Of a stretch of 64,000 nucleotides of DNA, positions 36,302-44,341 are shown piece after piece. The DNA is from Paenibacillus sp. MBLB1832 (lineage in GTDB: Bacteria > Bacillota > Bacilli > Paenibacillales > NBRC-103111): assembly GCF_032271945.1 (NCBI RefSeq), contig NZ_CP130319.1, positions 3,863,001 through 3,927,000 of the forward strand, read 5' to 3'. Every line of letters begins with the position of its first letter. Position 1 is the stretch's first letter. The translations under genes and the position numbers were made by a program. A model generated the notes under the pieces. It worked only from the letters and a program-made list of their open reading frames with translations. It was not told where the DNA came from and searched no databases.

Positions 36302-37681
36302 TTAAGCAATGACGATTTCGCCTAAGTAATACAAGCCTGTCGCTGTTCGAATACGATCGCTCAACGCCAACTCGATGGGACGGGACTTCCCTTCGGAGTC
36401 ATCGACCAGTCCGACTGCAAGTGCGTATCGGCCTTCCGCCAGCTGCTCGGGAACCGTCCAGACTGCTTGCTCACGGACAGCTTGATCTGGCATCCAGTCT
36501 CTGTTATCTGAGCTGGCAGCCTCGATTCGGTGTGATGTCTCGCCCTCTTTTTGCAACTCGACTATCAGCTTAAAGGTTCGGTAGGAAGGCGCTGTACCCC
36601 GGTTCAGCCATAGTAAGCCCAGCTCGACCGCACTTCCCGACTTGACTTGGGTAGGCAGCTCCGCTTCCTGTAGAAAGTACCAGTAGCCTGAGCGGTTAGC
36701 CAGTGTTCTGGCCAGCTTTGGGTTTTCCGTGAGCCACTGCCTTGGATTGCCATGAAAGCCTACATAGGTTGCATGGCTCTCTTCAACGGCAGCAGTCAGC
36801 GGCACGCCTTCTTTCCATGTATCGTTCGTAATGGTATCGTGATAATGATCAAGCTCCATATTAATTGGCTTCGTCCGCCAGAAGGGCTCGAAAAACTCCG
36901 GATTGCGCAGCGTGCTGAGTCCGAAGCGATCCGCGAACCATTTCACGCTAATCCCGTCGTCCCTAAGTGTAATGCCTTGATCCAACACATATTGGAAGAT
37001 GAGTTCGCGCGTGCCATCCATGACCTTGCGGCTGCCCACAATATCGTCACTGATGACCAATTGGCTTCGCTTGTAATACTTGCAATGAATGTCAATATGA
37101 GCCTTAATGACGTCAATTGGCCAGTCTTTCAAACTGGAAGCCGCCGTATGCCCCTCGCCCCAATCCCCATAGCTGCCAATATCGACATAGCGTAGCCACG
37201 GCTCGCCATCATAGCGCTCTGCGAAGGCCCGGTGAAAAGCTTCCAGTTTCTCAAGGAATATCGGGTCTCCATAATCAGGCTCCCACGTTTCCCCGCCGCT
37301 GCGGCATGGAAAAAAAGTCCCCTGTGCGCCCGCCTCCATAACCCACCTGGGGGTTGCAAAGCATTGATCTGCGCCTGTCTCCTTGCAGGAGACACGGAAT
37401 GACATGCCATAGCCTCGCTCCGTCCAGCGGCGAATTTCCTTATCGATCATTTCCCAATCGAACCGGCCTTCTTCAGGCTCCAGATAGCACCAGGCAAGCC
37501 GCAAGTAGATATGATCGAGCCCTGGAAAATCTTCCAGGTAATCGTCAGCAGCCAGGCTGCTTCCGTATTTATGAAGTCCATTATCGAAGTAGTGGACGTA
37601 CCAGCCTTTGCCGGGATTAGAGCAAACCTTCTGCTCGTCAGCGTATGGACGGAGATCAAGGGTAAACGTAGTTATGGACAT
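36302..37681 (-). CDS. DUF4832-type (beta/alpha)8-barrel glycosidase-like protein
   Basis: Protein of 459 residues, ATG 37681 with GAGGAGG upstream, no signal peptide. The N-terminal half reads like a glycosidase barrel: SNPGKGWYVHYF, IYLRLAWCYLEPEEGRFDW (similar to GH42/GH5-type beta-3 strands), RYVDIGSYGDWGEGH. The C-terminal third (YWYFLQEAELPTQVKSGSAVELGLLWLNRGTAP) matches the beta-sandwich that follows in DUF4832 proteins. Function is not established; location suggests hydrolysis of an oligosaccharide inside the cell. Confidence 0.7.
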   Translation of the reverse strand: MSITTFTLDLRPYADEQKVCSNPGKGWYVHYFDNGLHKYGSSLAADDYLEDFPGLDHIYLRLAWCYLEPEEGRFDWEMIDKEIRRWTERGYGMSFRVSCKETGADQCFATPRWVMEAGAQGTFFPCRSGGETWEPDYGDPIFLEKLEAFHRAFAERYDGEPWLRYVDIGSYGDWGEGHTAASSLKDWPIDVIKAHIDIHCKYYKRSQLVISDDIVGSRKVMDGTRELIFQYVLDQGITLRDDGISVKWFADRFGLSTLRNPEFFEPFWRTKPINMELDHYHDTITNDTWKEGVPLTAAVEESHATYVGFHGNPRQWLTENPKLARTLANRSGYWYFLQEAELPTQVKSGSAVELGLLWLNRGTAPSYRTFKLIVELQKEGETSHRIEAASSDNRDWMPDQAVREQAVWTVPEQLAEGRYALAVGLVDDSEGKSRPIELALSDRIRTATGLYYLGEIVIA

Positions 37682-37747
37682 TGGAGCCTCCTCGCATTCT
37701 GTTGGTTTATGGGTTTCATTCTTCTACTTTAGTAGTGTTCAACCGTC

Positions 37748-39760
37748 CTAGACTCTCTTTAGCCCTTCCTTATTCCATCTGAAAAGGTATAATTCCTCAC
37801 CGACATAAAAAACAACTTCATCACCCATCTGCCCAGCCCCTAGAGTAACCCAACTTACCTGTGGCGGTTGCTCTCCTGCCCGGAGCGGCACGATCAAAGT
37901 GCCATATCTGCATGTCCCCTTGCCGTCCACTCGATCGGATTCCAGTTTGACCCTCGTTGAGGGCCGCAATTTGTCGATGACATCAGAGATTTGCCCAGAT
38001 AGAAAGCTAGCTTGCAAGCCCTGAGAAGGATAGATGTGCACAGCAGTCCCTTCATCAAGCGTAATCGCACAACGACGGAATGCGTCCCAATAGGTTTGCT
38101 GAGCATTTAGGTGGTAATACATCTGTACGGAGCTGTCCGGTTCAATATGGTTTAGTTCATCGAGCACAATGACAAATCGGCCTTCCATCAGTATAAGTAG
38201 CCGCTTATGAATCACTGGCTCATAGTTAGCATGTAAGGCTTCAGCCGCTAGAAAGGTAGCTTCTTGCCACACCCATGTCACTCGTCCGGGCTTCTGGGGG
38301 GTAAACTCCCAGTTCGACACATACTCGAACGGTTCCTGATGATTAATCGTAAGCGTGTTATGCCAAGCTGCTGATTTGAATTTCCTTCGGTCTTCGCCTT
38401 CCCTGTAGCAATACCGGCCCGGATCGACGATCAGCGGCTTGCCGTAGGCAGTGAAGTCGAAGCCTCCCGGATCGATGTGAGCATGCCCGTTCTGAACGGG
38501 GGTTCGGCAAGCGAAAAAGAGACTCAGCCCCTCGCGACTCCAATTCGAACGCATCATCACTTGACTTAGCTCCCGTTGCCAATTCATCAACGGAAGATCT
38601 CCCTGATCGGTAGCTTGCATCTCCTTTAATGATGAGAATAATGTTTCCAGTCCCCGAATTTGCCACAAGTACGGCAGGGACGCTTCTGAAATCTCTTGTT
38701 GATTCATAAATCTACGGAGACGGTGTAAGAGGTCTGTATGACCGAAAGCAGCATATCCAAATACCGCTGCGCGGACAGGGGAAGGCACCGCATCGGAATC
38801 ACCCCACGGAACATTCGTACCGGTCGGCCTGCTGCTATGTATCGAGTAGTCCAGCGCTTGCAGGATTTGCTGCTCATAGGATGAAGACAGTGGCCTGCCT
38901 GCTTCCTGCGAGGTCTTATAAGCAAGTGAGAACCAGTGCATGGAGCCATTGTGATAGCCTGGACATCCCTCGATGTGTCCCCCATCCTCAGTGATCTGTT
39001 TCTCGGCACAGCGCTCTAATTGCAGGCATGCCAGCTCCTTCCAGGCCTCTGCATCCTTCAACTCCGGAAAAAGCGTACAGAGCGTCAGCAGACCAAGCAT
39101 TTCCATCAACAGATGGTTATGATCTCCACTTGGCCATAGAAGAGGACTAACAGAGGACAGAAATTGCCCTTGCTCATAAGCAGAATGGTACAGCATAGCA
39201 ACGAACTGAGGGGACAAGCTGTCGGCGTCAAGAAGCGCGTGCAAGCATAAAGGGTACACCTCAAACATGCGGATTCCACAGTTCAAGACACTCCAAGGTC
39301 CTACGCCGTCATACCGCTCATAGAGTCTGGAACAATCTTCTAGGAGAATCTCCTCCCTAGGACATTGCTCCACCCAATCCTGCCACTCTTGAAGAATTTT
39401 ATCCAAGAAAACCGACTTGCCTGTCAACGAATAGCCATAGATGAGGTGCTTCCAATGGTATTTGCGATTGAGCTCAGCTTCGTACTGGGGGTCACCTACG
39501 GGGTTCTCATGCCAGAGTGGCGGATTGCCCACGAAGAAACGCTTTTTCATCGTACCAGATAACACTAGCCTTCCGTTTAATGTATCGTTGGCTTGATCGA
39601 CTAACTGCTCTGCATAGCCTGGGTGTTCCTTCCAGAGATAGTCAGCCTTCGCTTGGAGTCCTCCCATTCGCTGCTCCATCTGAAGCTTCCAGCGCTGCGT
39701 TGCTTGTTCGAACAGTTGTTGAACCGATAACGGGACTGCTAATATTTCGTTTAAAGACAA
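37748..39760 (-). CDS. Heparinase II/III-like polysaccharide lyase
   Basis: Protein of 670 residues from TTG 39760, GGGGTG eight bases upstream. The N-terminal half is an alpha/alpha toroid (WHENPVGDPQYEAELNRKYHW, SGDHNHLLMEMLGLLTLC). The C-terminal half is the heparinase II/III beta-sandwich domain with NGHAHIDPGGFDFTAYGKPLIVDPG and the Tyr-rich WHNTLTIN segment. Known relatives cleave uronic-acid-containing glycans or oligo-alginate by beta-elimination. No signal peptide is seen, so it probably acts on imported oligosaccharides. It heads a four-gene operon under an O3 element, with a 66-base gap to the DUF4832 gene. Confidence 0.85.
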   Translation of the reverse strand: MSLNEILAVPLSVQQLFEQATQRWKLQMEQRMGGLQAKADYLWKEHPGYAEQLVDQANDTLNGRLVLSGTMKKRFFVGNPPLWHENPVGDPQYEAELNRKYHWKHLIYGYSLTGKSVFLDKILQEWQDWVEQCPREEILLEDCSRLYERYDGVGPWSVLNCGIRMFEVYPLCLHALLDADSLSPQFVAMLYHSAYEQGQFLSSVSPLLWPSGDHNHLLMEMLGLLTLCTLFPELKDAEAWKELACLQLERCAEKQITEDGGHIEGCPGYHNGSMHWFSLAYKTSQEAGRPLSSSYEQQILQALDYSIHSSRPTGTNVPWGDSDAVPSPVRAAVFGYAAFGHTDLLHRLRRFMNQQEISEASLPYLWQIRGLETLFSSLKEMQATDQGDLPLMNWQRELSQVMMRSNWSREGLSLFFACRTPVQNGHAHIDPGGFDFTAYGKPLIVDPGRYCYREGEDRRKFKSAAWHNTLTINHQEPFEYVSNWEFTPQKPGRVTWVWQEATFLAAEALHANYEPVIHKRLLILMEGRFVIVLDELNHIEPDSSVQMYYHLNAQQTYWDAFRRCAITLDEGTAVHIYPSQGLQASFLSGQISDVIDKLRPSTRVKLESDRVDGKGTCRYGTLIVPLRAGEQPPQVSWVTLGAGQMGDEVVFYVGEELYLFRWNKEGLKRV

Positions 39761-39786
39761 CCTGCTCTCACCCCTTTATGAGTTTC

Positions 39787-39838
39787 ATTCTACTTCCTGA
39801 ACATAATGAATTCAGCACACTACTCTGCTATTTTGTGC
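39787..39838 (-). promoter_or_regulatory. Promoter with O3 element (site O3b)
   Basis: On the minus strand, GCACAAAATAGCAGAG then TAGTGTG (39816-39838) lies 23 bp upstream of TAGAAT (39787-39792). It matches site O3c at 22 of 23 positions. The gene start is 27 bases from the -10 box. It drives the heparinase-like operon. Confidence 0.6.
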
Positions 39839-39936
39839 AGAATTTCCGCACATGGGGAAGCGGGGTAAAAACGGGAAAACCAGGCGGAGCCGGAACGAAG
39901 GGGGTGCTTATTTTGCAATCACACAAATCGTATATA

Positions 39937-39982
39937 CAAAGAAGCTTCCCTCCCTTACTAAAGGTGAGTTGAAGCTTCTTTG
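39937..39982. terminator. Hairpin terminator between the GH74-like and heparinase-like genes
   Basis: Perfect 12-pair stem CAAAGAAGCTTC/GAAGCTTCTTTG (39937-39948 with 39971-39982) with a 22-base loop. It lies 35 bases after the stop of the GH74-like gene. The T run is short (CTTTG), so efficiency is uncertain. Confidence 0.65.
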
Positions 39983-40016
39983 CTCAGTTTGGATACTGAC
40001 TTATTGGTTATTCCTC

Positions 40017-43000
40017 TTAGTACGGGGAAAGATACTGTCCATCAATGACCGTTGTCGCAGCCAACCCCGGTCCGCTCCAGCCAACTGCTACATGATCGCC
40101 GACCGTATTTTCCTTGTGTACAACTTCAATATAATACGATTGGCCCGCAACCAGATTAACGGGTGATGAGGTTTGCGTAGCATACTTCGTCCATTCCCTC
40201 ACGCCGGTCCATGCGTTGGTATACGCAATTTTCAGCTTATTCGCAGGATTGCTGCTCGTGCTCAGATACAAATCAGCGGAATCATCCCCCGCCACGCTGA
40301 AGGTATACGACCCCGAAACCGCAGGATGAAGGTATCCGCGAATCCGGTCACCGTAGTTATCCGCCCAGTTCACGGGCCCTTCGAGCTTCGTCAGCATTTC
40401 CGTTCCCGCAGGAGGCGTACTTACAGGGACGGAATAAGCTGCCCCTCCGGATATCACCGTCCAATAGTCCCGTGTAATCGTTCCTGTAGGAGACGTCACA
40501 AAGACTGAATCGAAAGACACCGCATTGTAGGCGCTGCCGACTCCGATTTTACCGGAGCTTAGCGAGGTGTCTTGAACCCGGTTAAATAATACCTGGGAAG
40601 CGCTCCCTTTCACAGCTACTACCGAGATGTATCCTCCCAGCTCATAAGTCACATTGATCGTGGTGTACTTACCGCTAACCGCATAGCTGGATGGATAGGT
40701 GGCAATTGTTGAAGCAATTCCTCCCACCACCTTCAACAGTTTAACGGTGTTGCTTGCGCCTCCGCCAAGCTCCAACGCATAATAGTTGCTGCTGTCCGAG
40801 TAATTGAAAATCACCCGTGTTGTGTTACCCGCCGCCGTGCCAGACGGCTTGATGCCAACGGAGTAGGTGTACGTCCCGCTGTACACAGCCCCGTCATAAA
40901 TACCTTGAGCCGATGCAGGGAAATTCGCCACGCTCAATACTTTGCCGCTGACAGCGGCATTCGTGAGTGTCCAGCCGGACGCTGTGCCATTGTTAAAATC
41001 CTCCGCGTACAGCGTCGAATAAGTCGGTGTCGGGGAAGCGAAGGGCCCTTGAGCCGGAACAGGCACGTTGGCCGGGGCTCCGATCTTCCACATGCCAAAG
41101 CAGATGCTTCCAAAATACGCTTCATGGCTTGCCGGGTTAACCCGCACCACTGCAGCAGAGCGCCCGCCATCCATGCCGAATTGCGGGTTGTTGTTTCTCG
41201 TGCTGCGCGTTAAGGTGGTCCACGTTGTGCCTCCATCTGTCGAACGGAACACGGCAGCATCCGAATTATAAATATTCGCTGCACCTGCTGCATACACAAT
41301 GTTGGTATTCCCAGGGTCAACCGCCACAGACCAAATGACGCGATTACCGAATTGATCCAGCGGCAGACTCGAGGTTTTCTCCGTTAAGGTTTCTGCAGCC
41401 ACATCATAGAGATACAACTTCGCGTTGGAAGCTGCGATCCACACTCTGTTACGAGCATGATCAAAGGCGACATCCCCGACGCTGCCCTGATTTGGCATTG
41501 TGACAACTGTCCCCCAGGTTGCACCTTTGTCGAAGGAGCGAACCACGCTGCTGCCATTGGAGCCGTAAAGCTCCTTTGCCCCAACAGGGCTGTAAGTCAG
41601 TACACCACGGACGTTAGACATCGGCTTCCACGTTAGTCCCTGATCCGTACTCCGGTATTCATAAGCAAATAACACATTGCTGTCTGTCGGGTCCCCCAGG
41701 GAAACTTGCTGTCCTCTGAGCTCGATACCCGTATCCGTATAATCGGTTCCGCCATTTCGTGTAATCTTCAAAAATCGTGGATCGGTCCAACCCGCAGCAT
41801 TTCCGCCATACAGGATTTGAGAAGTAGCTGCATAAGCACCATATACATATCCATAGCTGCCGAAGCCGCTCATATTTAGGTATTTCCACGTAGCTGCACG
41901 GTCCGTCGTTACCGCTGCATTGTAATCCTGAAAGCCAAGCAGCAATAGATTTGAATCGAATACGTTCCAGTTGAACAGGCCGCCTATCATCACACCGTTG
42001 TCACCGTTTCCAGACCAGCGGAAGGTACTTCCCCCATCCGTGCTTTTCGTCACCCAGTCGCCGCCGAACGAATAGACCGTATTCGCATCGGTTGGATGCC
42101 ACGCAAAGATCCCGTTCTTATCACCGTATTTCAGAAAAGCCAGGCTGTTATCGAAGGTTGGCTTCGTCCAGGTCAATCCGCCATCCTTGCTGTAATAACG
42201 CTGCTGGTTGTACCAGACACCCGTATCCTGAGAGAGCAGCATATAGCTAGGATTAGCCGGACTTACCTTCAGATTGTAAGGCCCATTATTTTGAAACGGA
42301 CCCGTACTGCTCGTAACCATTTTGGTAAAATGCTGACCCTGGTCGATCGATTTGTAGACGCCATCACTTTTCGTGATCCAAACTGAGTTCGGCTCAGAAG
42401 GAATAACGTCCAAGGATTTCACAGCGGTTGTTTCTATGGGTGTAAAATGGCTCCCGCCATCTAAGCTTCTGTAGAAACCGGTGCTGTTGGCCGCATAGAC
42501 AATGCCACCCGTGGGACTCACCTTAATGCGGGAGCTGCCATATGCGGATGTATTCGGAATTTCGGCCCACGATGCTCCGCCATCAAGACTTTTGTAAAGG
42601 GCGGGATGATCCGTTGCGTTCTTATCGGCCGATTCGCCACCAATCCTGGACCAATACACCGTTTTGGTATAGCCTGCTGCCCCATCATAAGAGCTGGGAT
42701 CATAGGCAATTTGTGCATCGCGAAAATCGTGATGACTGGAAATGTTTTGTAAGCTTACGCCGTTCCAAGTAAGACCCTTATCGATTGTTAGATAAAGACC
42801 ATTCCAGGCATGTGCCCCACCATTCGCTCCTACAGCTATCGCGCGGTTCGCATTCCTAGGATCGATTACAATACCGGAGTTCCCCGTAGCATCGTACCCA
42901 TTATTGGCAGGCTGCCAATTCAAGCCTCCGTCTACGCTGCGAAATAATCCGCCAACATCTGTGCCCGCCATTAGAAAGGAAGGCTCGCTTTCAGCAATCG

Positions 43001-43163
43001 CGATACCTGCCAGCCACTGGCCACCTTCGCCTCCCGTGTACCCCGCATCTATAATCGTCTGATTCACCAGCGGCACCGGGGTCCATGACTCCGCAGAAGC
43101 CGCACCTGCCTGGGCAAATGAAATCACCCCAATTATGAGCATTAACCACCATCGTTTTTTCAT
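40017..43163 (-). CDS. Secreted GH74-like propeller protein with LamG-like and PA14 modules
   Basis: Secreted protein of 1048 residues. ATG 43163 is chosen (GAGGAG seven bases upstream, then MKKRWWLMLIIGVISFAQAGAASA signal). Residues about 25-710 form two seven-bladed sortilin/BNR-type propellers with many SxDGGxTW Asp-box-like loops, as in GH74 xyloglucanases. The Asp in AGTDVGG corresponds to a GH74 catalytic position, and LGFQDYN carries a possible second. About 725-900 is a LamG-like carbohydrate-binding module, and about 905-1048 a PA14 module (HPAVSGSYTFSVAGDDSADLYL). It is monocistronic under site O3c. Xyloglucanase or another endoglucanase-type activity is inferred. A non-catalytic glycan-binding role cannot be excluded. 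Confidence 0.85.
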   Translation of the reverse strand: MKKRWWLMLIIGVISFAQAGAASAESWTPVPLVNQTIIDAGYTGGEGGQWLAGIAIAESEPSFLMAGTDVGGLFRSVDGGLNWQPANNGYDATGNSGIVIDPRNANRAIAVGANGGAHAWNGLYLTIDKGLTWNGVSLQNISSHHDFRDAQIAYDPSSYDGAAGYTKTVYWSRIGGESADKNATDHPALYKSLDGGASWAEIPNTSAYGSSRIKVSPTGGIVYAANSTGFYRSLDGGSHFTPIETTAVKSLDVIPSEPNSVWITKSDGVYKSIDQGQHFTKMVTSSTGPFQNNGPYNLKVSPANPSYMLLSQDTGVWYNQQRYYSKDGGLTWTKPTFDNSLAFLKYGDKNGIFAWHPTDANTVYSFGGDWVTKSTDGGSTFRWSGNGDNGVMIGGLFNWNVFDSNLLLLGFQDYNAAVTTDRAATWKYLNMSGFGSYGYVYGAYAATSQILYGGNAAGWTDPRFLKITRNGGTDYTDTGIELRGQQVSLGDPTDSNVLFAYEYRSTDQGLTWKPMSNVRGVLTYSPVGAKELYGSNGSSVVRSFDKGATWGTVVTMPNQGSVGDVAFDHARNRVWIAASNAKLYLYDVAAETLTEKTSSLPLDQFGNRVIWSVAVDPGNTNIVYAAGAANIYNSDAAVFRSTDGGTTWTTLTRSTRNNNPQFGMDGGRSAAVVRVNPASHEAYFGSICFGMWKIGAPANVPVPAQGPFASPTPTYSTLYAEDFNNGTASGWTLTNAAVSGKVLSVANFPASAQGIYDGAVYSGTYTYSVGIKPSGTAAGNTTRVIFNYSDSSNYYALELGGGASNTVKLLKVVGGIASTIATYPSSYAVSGKYTTINVTYELGGYISVVAVKGSASQVLFNRVQDTSLSSGKIGVGSAYNAVSFDSVFVTSPTGTITRDYWTVISGGAAYSVPVSTPPAGTEMLTKLEGPVNWADNYGDRIRGYLHPAVSGSYTFSVAGDDSADLYLSTSSNPANKLKIAYTNAWTGVREWTKYATQTSSPVNLVAGQSYYIEVVHKENTVGDHVAVGWSGPGLAATTVIDGQYLSPY

Positions 43164-43274
43164 AAGTTGCTCCTCTCTCATTCAAATCATTTACGGGTCC
43201 AATCAACACGGCATCTCTTGAAATGTTTGTGCTTCCTTCTTAAGAAGGACAACCATCACCCTCCCGATCATAAT

Positions 43275-43288
43275 TGTAAGCGCAACCA
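43275..43288. promoter_or_regulatory. Candidate CcpA (cre) site downstream of O3c promoter
   Basis: TGTAAGCGCAACCA matches the cre consensus TGWAANCGNTNWCA at 12 of 14 positions and lies between the -10 box (43308-43313) and the start codon at 43163, a roadblock position typical of CcpA repression. Confidence 0.3.
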
Positions 43289-43307
43289 ACTATTTGGAAC
43301 AATTCTT

Positions 43308-43359
43308 ACTTTACTAACAGAACAAGGCAATTGCCACACGCTACTCTGCTATTTTGTGC
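43308..43359 (-). promoter_or_regulatory. Promoter with O3 element (site O3c)
   Basis: On the minus strand, GCACAAAATAGCAGAG then TAGCGTG (43337-43359) lies 23 bp upstream of TAAAGT (43308-43313). It begins 11 bases after the terminator of the upstream deacetylase pseudogene. It drives the GH74-like PA14 gene; the leader is about 140 bases long. Confidence 0.6.
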
Positions 43360-43370
43360 AGGAATTACGC

Positions 43371-43405
43371 AAAAACCGCTAACCCCATTAGGATTAACGG
43401 TTTTT
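43371..43405. terminator. Bidirectional intrinsic terminator
   Basis: Arms AAAAACCG-TAA and TTA-CGGTTTTT around CCCATTAGGA. It lies three bases after the deacetylase-frame stop and ends that operon on the minus strand. Confidence 0.8.
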
Positions 43406-43407
43406 CT

Positions 43408-44219
43408 CTAAGCTAGCTTCTGTGTAGTACCGCCTTCAATTTTAACTGTATCCCCATTCACGTTAATCCAAACTGGCTGGGCGCAAGGGTTGTGAACAAT
43501 AGTATAATCCGAAGTAAATTGCAGCTGACGAATCGATTGAAGATAATTATAAATCTCGATATTGGTGGCGAACCAGATCTCGCTGTCTGTAGCGAGCTTT
43601 TCACAGATTGACTCCATCATTCCCCAGTTCTTGTCATGGTCAAACTCATAGCTGTGTCCCCAAACATAAAATAACCCGATGCCCTGCCAATACGGCAGCT
43701 TCAGGAAGTACTCCGCGCGTTCCAGTAAGCTGTTATTATGGTGAGTAGTGGGATGCCAGGTCAGGAATCGTTCTGGCAGGTGGTAGGAGGAATGCGATGC
43801 TGTGGTACGCGCATAGACCATACCAAGCTCTGCGAGAGTGTCCGCCACCTCGCTGGTATGTGTCCCAAATGGATAGGACATGCCTCGTATGGGATAGCCT
43901 ACTAGCCTCTCTAATTCCTTGCGGTCCTCCATGATCTCCGCAATCAGTCTCTCGCGGGGCACCTGTGCCAGATGAGGGTGGCCTACGGTATGAACCGATA
44001 CCTCATGACCATTATAAAGTGACTTCACTTCTTCTCTCGTAACAACATTCTCTCGCCCCAAAGCTCCTGAGTTTAAATGAAACGTCCCTTTTACCCCATA
44101 TTGATTAAATAGGCCAACCAATTGTCTATCCTGAATTTTGCCGTCATCGTATTAAACGTGACGATCTTTGATGTTCCGCCTGGAAATCGGTCCAGAGCTA
44201 CTTTCACTTTCACTTCCAT
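43408..44219 (-). pseudogene. Polysaccharide deacetylase, frameshifted
   Basis: From ATG 44219 (GGAGG six bases upstream) the frame reads MEVKVKVALDRFPGGTSKIVTF, then derails. One base later in phase, it reads YDDGKIQDRQLVGLFNQYGVKGTFHLN and runs to the stop at 43408. A single base lost near 44152 (TTTAATAC instead of TTTAATTAC or similar) explains it. The joined protein would be about 270 residues with the NodB-type motifs YDDG, HTVGHPHL and YPFGTH. The downstream part alone would lack the metal-binding Asp of the first motif. It is the last gene of the cohesin/GH74 operon. A sequencing error is possible. Confidence 0.8.
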
Positions 44220-44273
44220 GAGTAACCTCCCGAATACATATAATTGATACATATGCCAATTATAGCAGGAAAA

Positions 44274-44308
44274 CCATTGAAGCCGGGCAGATTCGCCCGC
44301 TCCAATGG
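44274..44308 (-). terminator. Intrinsic terminator-like hairpin after the large GH74-like gene
   Basis: Arms CCATTG/CAATGG with inner CGGGC/GCCCG. On the minus strand it is followed by TTTTCC, just 33 bases after the large gene's stop. The deacetylase reading frame follows 55 bases later, so it may reduce but not abolish read-through. Confidence 0.6.
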
Positions 44309-44341
44309 CTTTATAACAGTAATCTTGTACCTGCGCTCATT

